Shown in pieces: positions 46,147-57,024 of a stretch of 64,000 nucleotides of DNA. A program made the position numbers and the translations under genes. Source of the DNA: Takakia lepidozioides (lineage: Eukaryota; Streptophyta; Takakiopsida; Takakiales; Takakiaceae); assembly GCA_030704615.1 (NCBI GenBank), contig CM060734.1:4898001-4962000 (forward strand). The letters are read 5' to 3'. A model generated the notes under the pieces. That model was given only the letters and a program-made list of their open reading frames with translations. It had not been told where the DNA came from and ran no database searches. Position 1 is the stretch's first letter; each line of letters starts with the position of its first letter.

Positions 46147-47910
46147 GCCTGGGAGGGCAGGTCTCACCACCTACAATGACACCAAGCGGCAAAGGGGAAT
46201 CCGAAGCTTGGCCGGGTACACCATGCCCCCCAGCACCCTGCCAATGTTGTTGTGGGTTGCCTCCAACATCTTGGCAGCGGCCAACTTCATATCCGCCTCC
46301 GACATGACGTCTCCTGCAGAGGGGTTCTCCGGCAGCCCACCAGGACCGCCAAATCCAGCCTTTATGCTGCGGGTTTGGGGCCTGGGGATGTCCGGGAGGA
46401 TGTCATCCTGGTCAAAAGCTCCTTGTCGTCCTCCTCAACATGGTCAGCCACCGGCGAAACCACCTCGAGCACTCTCCCCGTCTGTACTGCCCTTTCCCCG
46501 GCTTCACCTCGAACTGGCACAATCCGTGCTCTTTCTGGTGTTCTTTCCTCTCCTCCACTCTCCACCGTATGGGTAATTGCAGGGCTTTGCCCGCGATGGT
46601 CTAACCGGTGTGTTACTGCCTCTTTGTGGTGTCTTGGAGGATCCATCGTCTCTGTGCGTCCCTCGCTTACATTGGCATCTGTCATTTGGGCACCCCTGGC
46701 CTCTTCAGTGGCCTTTTCTCTTTCCTCCTGGCAAGCATTCTGTCTCGCCTGTTCTTTTGCCCTCACTTTTGCCCTCTCACGGGCTTTCTATTTCTTACTA
46801 GGGCTAGCAGCAGGGGAGCCCTCCAGGACGACCACCTTTGATTGAGGCGAACTGACACCCTCGCGCGCACTGCTCACCCCCCCCTCTGCAGCCCGTGACG
46901 GCTCTCTCGCCGGGGATTGCATGTGCTTAGTTTTCTTCTTCTTCTTTGCGTGGGCGGGCCCTACTGCATGTGCATCAACAACCTCCATTGCCGGATCTGC
47001 TGTCCTCACGTCCTCACGCCCTTCACCTGCCATGCCGCCTGCACCAACCTCCCCAATGCCTATTCTGTCGTACTCTCGCTGCAGGTCCTCCCGTCCACCA
47101 ACAAAAGGTTTAAGTTTGCCCTCTCGCCCCAAGTTGGGTGATTCAAACATGCGATGAGTTGGAGCTGTCGATGATACCACCAGCGTGCCGGGCTCGTCAT
47201 CACTCTGTCATTCCCAAAAATCGTGAGAACCAACATCGGTGCCAAAACCAGCATCGCAACGAGCAGCGCAACCACCATAGCAACAATCGTGGAACAACAA
47301 TGAAAACAAAACATGTTTAGGAAGTATGGAGTGCCATGGAACAACAATGAAAACAAATCCAACCAATGCCTAAGAATGACATGCACAAGCAGCCTTCTCC
47401 AGAGCTGTCGGCTTTGCACACGCATTGCAAACTATGTAAGGTTCACTCAACCGGTAATATGAAACACGATGAACAAATTATCAGGAATTCCATAAGACGA
47501 GAAAACAGGGTGAAATGTTTTGAAGGCACTTCATCTACTCAGACATTCTTCTCAGCTCAGCATGGATTTCCTTAATTTTTAACCACTCACACCTTGATCA
47601 TTCTTCGCAACAGCTCCTGCTTTTGCGATGCAACCATACGCTTCCAGCGATGCCAGGATGAAGATGCGAAAACAAAACGAAACAACAAAGCGAAAGCGAA
47701 AGCGAACAAAGCGAAAGCAGAAGAAGTGCTTGCCTGAGAGTACTCGGCTTCAGTTGGCGCGGGTTGTGAGCAAGACACTGGAATCTCCTGTTGGAGCTTA
47801 AGTTTGGCCATGCGAGAGATTGGCCGTCGTCCAAAGTACAAAGCTCTCAACTTCCGCCGCGGTCTGGATGTGGGGTCTCTCTCAGGAGAGCCACGCCCTT
47901 CAGGCGGCAT
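46147..47910 (-). pseudogene. Outer ParB-methyltransferase gene, 5' part
   Basis: Exon 1 (47910-47734) begins MPPEGRGSPERDPTSRP and ends at a possible GC donor (CAG|GCAAGC). Exon 2 (47204 to 46147) begins SDDEPGTLVVSS. It encodes a long charged, Lys/Glu-rich region (AHAKKKKKTKH, KARERAKVRAKEQARQ), then the start of the ParB-like domain: KLRIPLCRLVSL, a TAG, and VVRPALPG. The coding sequence continues after the nested element as DIDKLKFSFRDGYRMG. Stops lie near 46787 and 46166, and a frameshift near 46363, so this copy is broken even apart from the insertion. The matching segment of the nested copy reads RLDIPLCRMISMPVVRPPL. Confidence 0.75.
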
Positions 47911-48079
47911 AAGTCCCAGCCAAAAAAAAAAAAGATCTTAGTTTTTTGGGGTACATGCCTCGAATAGAAGTTCATCCAAGTTTAGCATCAGATTTAGGGT
48001 ACGTATCGAGGAAGCAACCGTGGAATCCCTGTATCGCCAGCCCGAATCAAAACAGACGGCGGTGGACATTTAATGCCCA
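47911..48079. promoter_or_regulatory. Presumed upstream region of outer ParB-methyltransferase gene
   Basis: About 170 bp between the first Met of the gene and the palindromic arrays. It contains an A-run at 47920. No core promoter motif is certain. Confidence 0.3.
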
Positions 48080-48545
48080 ACTACGCAATTAAATGTCGGA
48101 TGAAGCCCTCCCTGTCGGATGAAATGTGACGCAACTCGGCCCCGAATTTCCAACGTAGAGGTAATTCGGAGCGCGGTAGGATGGGAATCCGGCGCCGGAT
48201 TTCCATCCTGCAGGTAATCGGAGACGCGGATAAATAATCTGGCGCCGGGATTTCCATCCGCCAGGTAGGGCGGCGTGCAAAATTTCCGTCACGCAGGTAA
48301 TTCTGCGCGCGGATGGATGGAAATCCGGCGCCGGATTTCCATCCGCCAGGTAGGGCGGCGCGCCAAATTTTCGTCATGCAGGTAATTCGGAGCGCCGCAG
48401 GATGGAAATTCAGCGCCGAATTTCCATCCTGCAGGTAATTTCAAGCGCCGAATTTCCGTCATGCAGGTAATTCGGAGCCCGGATGGATGGAAATTCGGCG
48501 CCGAATTACCATCCTGCAGGTAATTCTGAGCGTGGCCGCTTGGTT
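48080..48545. repeat. Tandem palindromic repeat, ~60-bp units
   Basis: Units consist of GGAAATTCGGCGCCGAATTT or GGAAATCCGGCGCCGGATTT variants followed by CCATCCTGCAGGTAATTCGGAGCGC or similar. About seven units. Each core is a near-perfect palindrome. Confidence 0.85.
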
Positions 48546-48639
48546 TTTCGGAGAAAAACACAGTAAACTGTTAGTTTTGTGCCTGAAGTCCACTTTTAGA
48601 CACGTTTTTCATGGACTCCTCGACTACTAGAGGGAAATC

Positions 48640-50080
48640 GGAACGGCCCCGGACGGAAATTCGGTGTCGTTTTTCCATCCTGGGGGTTTTTATATCGTCC
48701 AGTTTTCGGCCTCACCACCGACCGGACTTCCTTTGATGGGGCCCGGATGGAAATTCGGCGCCGAATTTCCATCCGAGGGATGCTCTCTGTCGGACAGGGT
48801 GCCGTCCTCTCCGCCCGAGGCGACTTCATCCGGGCGTCCCCTGTTGGATATTCGGTGCCGAATTTCCGTCCGGGGGTTGAAATGTGACGGCCAGGTGCCG
48901 GCCTCTCCTCCCTCCCCAACTGCATCCGAACGGCCCCGGATGAAAATTCGGCGACGTTTTTCCATCCGGGGAGGTTTTTATGTCGACCAGTTTTCGGCCT
49001 GACCCCCCGACACGACTTCCTTTGGGGGGCCCGGATGGAAATTCGGCGCCGAATCTCCATCCAGGGGATGCTCTCTGTCGGACAGGTGCCGGCCTCTCCG
49101 CCCGAGGCGACTTCATCCGGGCGTCCCCTGTTGGATAATCGGTGCCGAATTTCCGTCCGGGGGTTGAAATGTGACGACCATGTGCCGGCCTCTCCCCCCT
49201 CCCCGACTGCATCCGAACGGCCCCGGATGAAAATCGGCGACGTTTTTCATCCGGGGAGGTTTTATGTCGGCTAGTTTTCGGCCTGACCCCCGACATGACT
49301 TCCTTTGGGGGGGCCCGGATGGAAATTCGGCGCCGAATCTCCATCCAGGGGATGCTCTCTGTCGGACACGTGCCGGCCTCTCCGCCCGAGGCGACTTCAT
49401 CTGGGCGTCCCCTGTTGGATATTCGGTGCCGAATTTCCGTCCGGGGTTGAAATGTGACGGCCAGGTGCCGGCCTCTCCCCCCTCCCCAACTGCATCCGAA
49501 TGGCCCCGGATGGAAATTCGGCGCCGTTTTTCCATCCAGGGAGGTTTTTATGTCGACCAGTTTTCGGCCTGACCCCCCGACACGACTTCCTTTGGGGGGG
49601 GCCGGATGGAAATTCGGCGCCGAATCTCCATCCAGGGGATCCTCTCTGTCGGACACGTGCCGGCCTCTCCGCCGAGGCGACTTCATCCGGGCGTCCCCTG
49701 TTGGATATTCGGTGCCGAATTTCCGTCCGGGGGTTGAAATGTGACGGCCATGTGCCGGCCTCTCCCCCCTCCCCGACTGCCTCCGAACGGCCCCGGATGG
49801 AATTCGGCGCCATTTTTCCATCCGGGGAGGTTTTTATGTCGGCAGTTTTCGGCCTGACCCCCCGACACGACTTCCTTTGGGGGATCCGGATGGAAACTCA
49901 GCGCTGAATTTCCATCCGGGGATGTTCTCTGTCGACAGGTGCCGGCCTCTCTGCCCCAGGCGACTTCATCCGTGCGGCCCCGGTTGGATATTCGGTGCCG
50001 AATTTTCATTCGGGGGTAGTAATGTGACGGCACGGTGCCGGCTTCTCCCCTTCAGCCGACATCATCCGGACGGCCCCCCA
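48640..50080. repeat. Tandem ~285-bp satellite, five units, with palindromic cores
   Basis: The marker GACTTCCTTTG recurs at about 48727, 49015, 49299, 49587 and 49870, a period of 283-288 bp. Each unit has three sites with the core GAAATTCGGCGCCGAATTTC or variants (ATTCGGTGCCGAATTTCC; GAAATTCGGCGCCGTTTTTC). Inter-unit identity is high. Long minus-strand frames here are by-products of the repetition. Confidence 0.9.
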
Positions 50081-50309
50081 CTTTCTGACTGCATACCGTT
50101 GGCAGTTATTGCGCAAAGACCAGGGCCGCATTCCGAGACAAGGTTCATTAACACTCTGACTGTGGATTTTTGAGATAGTTGGCTCCCTGGATTTGGATCA
50201 GGCTTCGTCGCTCGGACAAATCGGCACCGCATTCCTTCCATCGCTGCATCCCCCTTCTACCAGGGAGCTTGCCCGCACGCCATCCTGGCAGTCTTGTGTG
50301 CACATCTCC

Positions 50310-53300
50310 CATGGCAGAAAACCGAGCGCTACAGTGTACTGCCCTCCTCACGAGCATAGAGCTTCATTTCCGTGCAGAGGGACATCTGCCGGGTGATGGA
50401 GAAATATCTGTGCGTTTCGATACCACCTGAAACCGGGGTCGGTTTTTTTGGAGGAGGAAAGGAAGGACTTAAACGGCGTTGTTGTCGAGAGTATTGTTGT
50501 GCTCCACGATGATTTCGGCGATGGCAGGGAATGGCGAGTTCCACCATCGGACAGCGTCATATACAGGGCTGTTGGGGACTTCATTTGCCCGCCAAATGCA
50601 CCTTCTATCCTGACGCCTTCAACGAAACAATCCGCGAATCAGAGAGTGAGTACCTCAAGAGAGAAGTCCGCAACGAAGTAAATCCAGAGCCGAACCCATC
50701 AATGAAGAAAGCGAGAACCGGTTGTTCACAACCTGTCCGACTCAGATGAGGTCATGGAAGTTCCGAGATCGTCCTGGAGATCAGGCAAGTCCTCAATGAC
50801 GTCAGTGGACGAGGGAGTCATATTCCCAGCACGAGCACCGCAGTTCGATCTATTCTTGAAATTCTGCGAGGGCTTCACATGGAGGGACACCGCTCGGAGC
50901 TGGCCGGGCTGGACTACAGCAAGTTTGCAATTAAATCGGTTACATGTCTTCCCGCAGACGTCGACAATAATATCTTCTTTGAGTTCCCTCCTCAGGCGGA
51001 CTACTCGAGGGCGTCCGGAATGTTGACAGATATGGATAGAAAACATGACGGTCATCCTTGGTGCATTACCAAAACCACCAGCATGAAGATGCTCGATGGT
51101 GTGCGGGTGCGCTACATTGTTTGTGCGGGCGCGTTGCGGTGTTTCTCCCCAACTTGCTTCCACTTTAAATCCAGAGGTCACAGGAACGAGACCGATTGGA
51201 TAGGCACAGCTCATCAACCATTTTGAGCTCAGGAGAAGGTTCCGAACTCCACATTTAAGTGTGTGCATTGCAAAGAACCACCACACTGCATGTCTGTTTG
51301 TAATGCCAAGCAGTTCTATGTGTTGCACCGTTTCCCTGACCTCACCCGAGCTTGCATACACGTTGGTTCCCATTGTCACAAATTGGCGAGGGGGAACTCG
51401 CGGGAGGCTGCCCACGAGGCAGAGCAGCTCGTTCAGGAGGAGGTTAAGTTGAGACCGGGTGCCAAACCCAAACAGATACAGTTCCAAGCCGCCCATAAGA
51501 TGGCGTTGGCCAGAATTATGTCGGAAGACGGCTCCGACAGAGTTCCTCTCGATGACAAGGAAATGGAGGCATTGCTGGAGTCGGTGTCCCACGTCTATTC
51601 ACCGAATGTCCGAAACCACATGGTGTCATGCAAACAGAAAACTAGGCGTGGCTCGGATATGCACTCCATTCTGGAGGTGAAGCGATGATGTGGATATGAC
51701 TACATTCATGGAAGTCGGTTTCCAGGACAAGGGACTGAGGCAGATCGTTGTTTCGTATTCAAAATGTCGACATGTGGACCTGGCAGCGGCGTCGAACTGG
51801 TCGACAGGATGACGAGTGGGGACTTGTCAAACAGTTGGGTCATGTTCGACCATATCAAGCGAATTACAAATCACCAGTGGGTGACAATGGGTGCACATGT
51901 CTACGACACCCACTACAGGATGCTAATGACAATTGCTATTTGTGAGATGAAAGGAGAGGACACACAATCGGAGATGCTTCTTTGGCAGGGAATAAACGAA
52001 CAGATGGCCAAGGCGGGATTGCCCCCTCCCAATTTCCGTGGTTTCATGGCGGACAACGCACAAGCAAATTGGGCTGCCATCCGAAGGGTGTACGGGCAAG
52101 ACCCCAATGTTCCCATGGAAGGCAAGGAGAGATCTTGTGGGTTCCATTTTTTGCAGAGCCTTTTGCAGTACACAACCAGGCTCCTGGCGCCAGATTTCAG
52201 AGAGGAGTACCGTTCTATGTGTCTTGCATGGAAGCGCGCTCCCACCTTGGATGATGCAGAGACACAGTTTGCATGTATACGGGCTTGGTGGACATCATCA
52301 GGTGCTGTAAGGAAATCAGACGAGGGAGCAATGGTCAGTTGGCTAGCATGGTGGCATTATCGTTTTCTCCAGTTCGGCGACTATATGCGGGAGGTGAGTT
52401 GCACAAATTCGCGTCCCGTTGAACATTATTCTTGGCATTATTTGTAACTTGCTTGTAACCTCAACATGTGCTTGTGCAGGAAATGTGTCTCGACTCCGAC
52501 ACCGACATGCCCACGACAAACATGGCCGAATCAGTGCACTCTTCCTGGCGTGCCTCCTCTGCGGCGCATCTGGTGGACATCCTCACTGCCACAACGGAGG
52601 ACATTGTGAGGTCAATTATGGAGCAAAGCAGGTACAACGAGTTCTTGAAAGGGAAACAGTGGGGCTTGGGGCCGGACAGGCAGGAAATGCTGATGCGGAC
52701 TGCCTCCAGATCGAAGAATCCTCCGAAGTGGGTGGCGGCCTTGCGAGAGGGCCTTCGGGACACGCCATTGCTTCGAAGAGGCCAACATTTGGAAGGAGAT
52801 GTTCATACCCGTCCAGTGAGACGAAGACTTGACGAGGCACCTAGCGGAGAAGAGGATTCATGGCGAGCTGACAAGAATATTCGCACGCTCCCTCGTGTTC
52901 CTGTGATGTTGCCCGAGGAGGTCTCGTCGAGCACCGCAAGTCCTGCACGTTCAAGATCGCCATCTCCTTTGAGCACAGGGCGCATGCCCCGACAACATAA
53001 CGAGCCATCTGTAGTAAAGCAGTTCAACATTCCCATTGTGGAGACAAGAGTGTCGGAGTCACAGTGGAGAATTGCGAGGACATTGCCGGCATTTCGAGGG
53101 AAGTGTTGTGCCATCCGGGTGGATACGAGAGCACGCTGTGGTGAGATGATTCGGAGGAACCCACACGGTACTGTACCTGCACCTTGTTTCAGCGGCAGAT
53201 TTTTGACTCCCACATTTGCTCACGCCACAACGCAGACATTTTGGTTCTGTAGGTACGACATAATGACCTGTGTATTTGGCAAGCCCAAGTACGGGATTCA

Positions 53301-53898
53301 GGGAATGCCGGAGCCTCCGGGCGTCTGGCCTGTTGCACCGGGTTGCAGCCTCTCTCAGAATGAGGCGGATGCTCTATCTACAGCAGAATTTTGAATGGTG
53401 CAACGCACAGACGTCCCGGCCCACGCATTTCTGGTTCCTCAGACCCAGCCATTGCAGACTGCTCGGTCCAGTAGAGACGGATTGGACAATTCTGCACATC
53501 CCACAATGCGATTCGGAAGAGTGAAGAGACGACACCCTCCCAACAAGTTGAATGAGACTCGGATTGCCAATGCTCTTGGGATGGCTTGCACTATTCAGAG
53601 CTCCGTGGACGTACCTCCACCCGGCCTTGGGCGTGTTTATCGGATGGCAACGGCCGGCTCGCTGTACGCGACGATGTATACACAATTACAATTGGAGTGG
53701 AGCCGACTTGCAATTGTAAGGACTTTCTCGTTGATGGAAGCAAAGAAGGGTTCAAAGTATTATCCGTGCAAGCATCTGTATTACATTTACCTGAAGAGGT
53801 TGAGGATGAACGTGACTATTGATGACTTTATTCATGCACCGGCGTTGAGCGTGAACGAGCTGCACAAACTCCTCCTTAGGGATTCCAGAAATCATTGA
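50310..53898 (+). pseudogene. Outer MULE-type transposase with SWIM finger
   Basis: Diverged homologue of the nested transposase. Recognisable blocks in order: LDYSKFAIKSVTCLPADVD and RKHDGHPWCITKT (~50900-51090); a Cys/His cluster FKCVHCKEPPHC ... RACIHVGSHCHK (~51255-51390); VYSPNVRNHMVS (~51600); and the DDE-like core on 51764-52393 (NSWVMFDHIKR, AICEMKGEDTQSE, GFMADNAQANWAAIRRVYG, CIRAWWTSSGAV). An intron at 52394-52479 (GTGAGT...GCAG) is followed by EMCLDSDTDMPTTNMAESVH. The C-terminus has a SWIM finger split by a frameshift near 53745 (CNCKDF in one frame, YYPCKHLYYIYLKRL in the next). TGA near 53392 and other breaks make it a pseudogene. The start is set at 50310 (MAENRALQ) but the first ~400 bp are in several frames. 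Confidence 0.75.
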
Positions 53899-54039
53899 TG
53901 GGGCAAAGGGAATCCTTCCATATGGATATTTTCAATTGCATTTTCATGTATCAGACTTTTTTTTGCAGTGTAATGAAATGCACCCCAAAACTCCTGGAAT
54001 GAGGCAATATTCCATTCAAACTGAGATCCAACAGCAGTT

Positions 54040-54375
54040 GTGGGGCCATTTCTGGAAAAATGGCGCCGAATTTCTCTATTTTGGGCCGAAAACTGGCTTA
54101 GTCCCAACATGCACTGGTACCCGTGTCTGGAAAAATGGCGCCGAATTTCCAGTTACATGGCCCATAACTGCCCAACATCTGTGCAATCCCCGGCACCATG
54201 TACCGAAATTCGGCGCCACATTTCCAAATTTTGGGCTTACACACCTGTCATGAGGGGACCTATAGCCGCGGAATTCGGCACCATTTTTCGCCAGAGAGAC
54301 CTATTACCGCGAAATACGTCGCGGTTTTTTCCGGTTACGGACCCTATTACCGCGAAATTCAGCGCCATTTTTGCA
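54040..54375. repeat. Subterminal repeats near right end of outer element
   Basis: At least six copies of AATGGCGCCGAATTTC or the reverse GAAATTC[GA]GCGCCA, similar to those in the intron and promoter arrays of the same element. They lie 240-570 bp from the right terminus. Confidence 0.75.
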
Positions 54376-54613
54376 CATGTCGCTGGGAATTGGCATGAGC
54401 GGAAGACGAAATATGATGAGCACAACTCTTAAAACTACAATTTTCCCTTCAAGGTGCCGAATAATATATTTGTTTTTCTGACATATTGCATTAAATTAAT
54501 GTTTTATAATGTTTTTTATTTTCAAAATTTGTACTTCTGCTCATGAAAACCGATTGTCTTACTACTCCGCTCATGCCGCTCATGCCGCTCATGCTCATGA
54601 AATAGCTAACCTC

Positions 54614-54622
54614 GGTAATAAG
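54614..54622. repeat. Target-site duplication, right (GGTAATAAG)
   Basis: Matches 30771-30779 exactly and marks the right border of the outer Mutator-like element. Confidence 0.93.
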
Positions 54623-57019
54623 TTGTACTCTTCCTATGCACAATCATGAACTCTTTAATCAATAGTTCAATGGTCTCATTAATGAAGTGACTTCCCTGGT
54701 CACTGATAAATTCCAGGGGACAGCCAAATCGTGTAAGTATGTTCTCATACAGGAACCTTGCTGTGGACTTAGCTGTGTTGTCCCTCAGAGCTTTAGCTTC
54801 CACCCACTTTGTAGTATAATCAGTGGCTGTGATTATATACTTGTTCTGTGTATTCTTGGCTGGTGGGTTAATTGGTCCAACAAAGTCTAGTCCCCATTTC
54901 TGAAATGGTTCAGTAGGCATCGTAGGATGCAAAGTCATCTTCCCAGATCTCTGCAATGGTCCTAGCCTCTGGCACTCATCACAACTCTTACAATACTTGT
55001 GTACATCCTTGAACAAAGTAGGCCACCAGTAACCTACAAGTAGTATCTTTCTACTGGTAGTCTCTTCTCCAAAATGACCTCCAGCCACTCCTTTATGAAC
55101 TTCCTCCAAAACTTTATTTACTTCATGGTGGTACAAGCATCGTTTAAGTACTCCATCAGGTCCTAGCTTATACATTCTCCCCCCTATCATAGTATAAGAT
55201 AAAGCCTTGATAGCGATTCTCTTCCTCTGCTCCTTTCCATAACTAGGTGGGCAGTGACCATGAGTGAGGTAGTATCTGATTGGCCACTGCCAATCTAACC
55301 AGTCATCTGCACTTCCCTGCACCTCCACTGCAAATAAACTCGCATCAGATAATTGGTCATCTACTCTTGTGGCGGGCTCTCCTGTTGATAGGCGTGACAT
55401 GTGATGCAAACAGCCTGGCTTGTAAACAACTTCGAACTCAAACTCGTGCAAGATTATTAACCACCTTGCTATCCTTCCACTTATCAAAGGTTTGTTCACC
55501 AGATATATCAGAGCCTGGTGATCCACATAAACAATAAACTTCCTTCCCAATAGGTAATGCCTAAATTTCTTGACTGCATAAATCATTGCCAGTGCTTCTC
55601 TTTCAGTTGTGCTATAGTTCCTTTCAGCACTGTTCATCAACCTGCTAGCATAGTACACAGGTGAATCTATATTTCCTGTAACATTTTGGGCTAACACTGC
55701 TCCCAACGGTTCTCCTGAGGCATCACAATTAACATGAAATACTACATGCCAGTGAGGGTTAATCAGCACAGGTGTAGTTGTTACTGACAATGTAAGTTCC
55801 TCAAAAGCCTGTTGACATTCAACTGTCCATGCAAACACTGCATCTTTCTTCAGAAGCTTGCTCAATGGTGCTGCTATCTGTGCATACCGTCTGACAAATC
55901 TTCTGTAATAACTGGTTTGTCCAAGGAATCTTCTTAGACTCTTAACATTTACTGGTGGTGGAGAAGCTTTAATGGCCTCTGTCTTTCTGGGATCCACAAG
56001 AAGTCCTCTCTTACACACAATGTGTCCCAAAAGCACCCCTGAGTTCACACAAAAAGTACACTTCTCTGGATTCAGGCCCAGACCTCTCATCCTGCATCTG
56101 GCCAAACATAACTCCAATTTATGCAAATGCTCATTCTTAGAGCTGTACACACTGAAATCATCCAAGAACACCTGCATGAAATCATCCAAATACTCATGAA
56201 AAGATTCACTTATCACTCTCTGAAAGGTTGCTGGTGCATTACAAAGTCCAAAAGGCATGACTTTGTAGCATAAGCACCCCAGTCTGTGATGAAAACTGTC
56301 TTTCCCTGGTCTTCTTCTGCCACTTGCACTTGATTATAACCACTGAAGCCATCCATGAATGAGTACATCTCATGGCCTGCCACAGTGTGCAATACCGCTT
56401 CTGTGAATGGCAAAGGGAAAGGATCTTTTTTCGTACAAGCATTTAACTTCTTATAGTTCACACAAACTCTCAGTTTACCATTCTTCTTGGGAACTATCAC
56501 AATGGGTGACAACCAAGTTGTATACTCTATCGGGTATATAAACTTAGCCTCAGCCAACTTCTTGATCTCTTCTCCAACCTTCTGTGCATAGTTGGGATTC
56601 ATTCTGTACCTTGCCTGTTTGATTGGTACTGACCCTGGTTCTAGTTCAATCTTATGCTGACAGATCTCAGGTGGTATCCCTTTCAGATCCTCGTAGCTCC
56701 AAGCAAATACATCTCTGTATTTGATGAACAGACTCTTAGCTTCCTCAAAGAATTCTGGCTCCAAATCAGCCCCTACCTTCACCATCCTTGGTTCCCCTTC
56801 AGTTCCCACATTCACTTCTCTCACCTGCTCATCAGCTGTGATTGTCCATCCAGTCACCACTTCATCCTGTAAACTCACAGTGGCTGGTTCCTCTAGGATT
56901 TCCATTTCTCCCTCTCTTTCTTCATAGAAATGTGGTGGGTAACTGCTTGTTTCACCCTCAATTGGTGTTGCTGTCACTACACCACAGCAGATACCTTTTA
57001 AACAACTTAGGCCTTCCAA
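54614..57019 (-). pseudogene. Tat-like Ty3/gypsy pol: RT, RNase H, integrase N-part
   Basis: The first frame (57019-56213) starts within the pol linker and has the RT fingers and palm: WLSPIVIVPKKNGKLRVCV, NACTKKDPFPLPF and MDGFSGYNQVQV. Near 56255 the frame shifts to MPFGLCNAPATFQRV and the catalytic VFLDDFSVYS (F-L-D-D box as in Tat/Athila). Next come FLGQTSYYRRFV, RNase H (HVNCDASGEPLGAVL, TTEREALAMIYAV) and an integrase finger with CDECQRLG. The core follows: LDFVGPI, ATDYTTKWVEA and ISDQGSHFINE. The frame is cut by the MULE insertion after KSTTYY and continues at 30,779. One frameshift is seen in addition to the insertion. Confidence 0.92.
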
Positions 57020-57024
57020 TAAGA

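Larger units (their letters stand above)
30780..54613. mobile_element. Outer giant Mutator-like transposon (23,834 bp, ~13.2 kb without nested copy)
   Basis: The ends form imperfect inverted repeats: GGGGGCTGTTATTTCATGAG at the left and GAGGTTAGCTATTTCATGAG (reverse complement) at the right, about 15 of 20 identical. They are followed by iterated CATGAGCGG motifs. A 9-bp target duplication GGTAATAAG flanks it, and the insertion splits a retrotransposon integrase in frame. Cargo: a ParB-methyltransferase gene on the minus strand (30,990-47,910) and a SWIM-type MULE transposase on the plus strand (50,310-53,898), transcribed divergently. About 2.4 kb of palindromic satellite lies between them. 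A second element is nested at 35,510-46,146. The transposase has stops and frameshifts, so the copy is probably no longer autonomous. Confidence 0.9.

Noticed and set aside
46252-46845. Plus-strand 197-codon frame
   Set aside because: Antisense to exon 2 of the outer ParB-methyltransferase gene, whose charged composition yields open opposite frames.
48080-48545. CRISPR-like array
   Set aside because: Repeats are adjacent palindromic units without unique spacers, and the context is a eukaryotic transposon.
48640-50080. Long minus-strand frames (for example 331 codons at 48826-49821) as a protein gene
   Set aside because: They are read through a 285-bp satellite with a period divisible or nearly divisible by three. 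The peptide simply repeats with the DNA unit and shows no domain.
56842-57024. Upstream extension of the plus-strand protease frame
   Set aside because: It is antisense to the RT polyprotein start on the minus strand, and the peptide is low-complexity. Protease-like coding begins after about 57,025.
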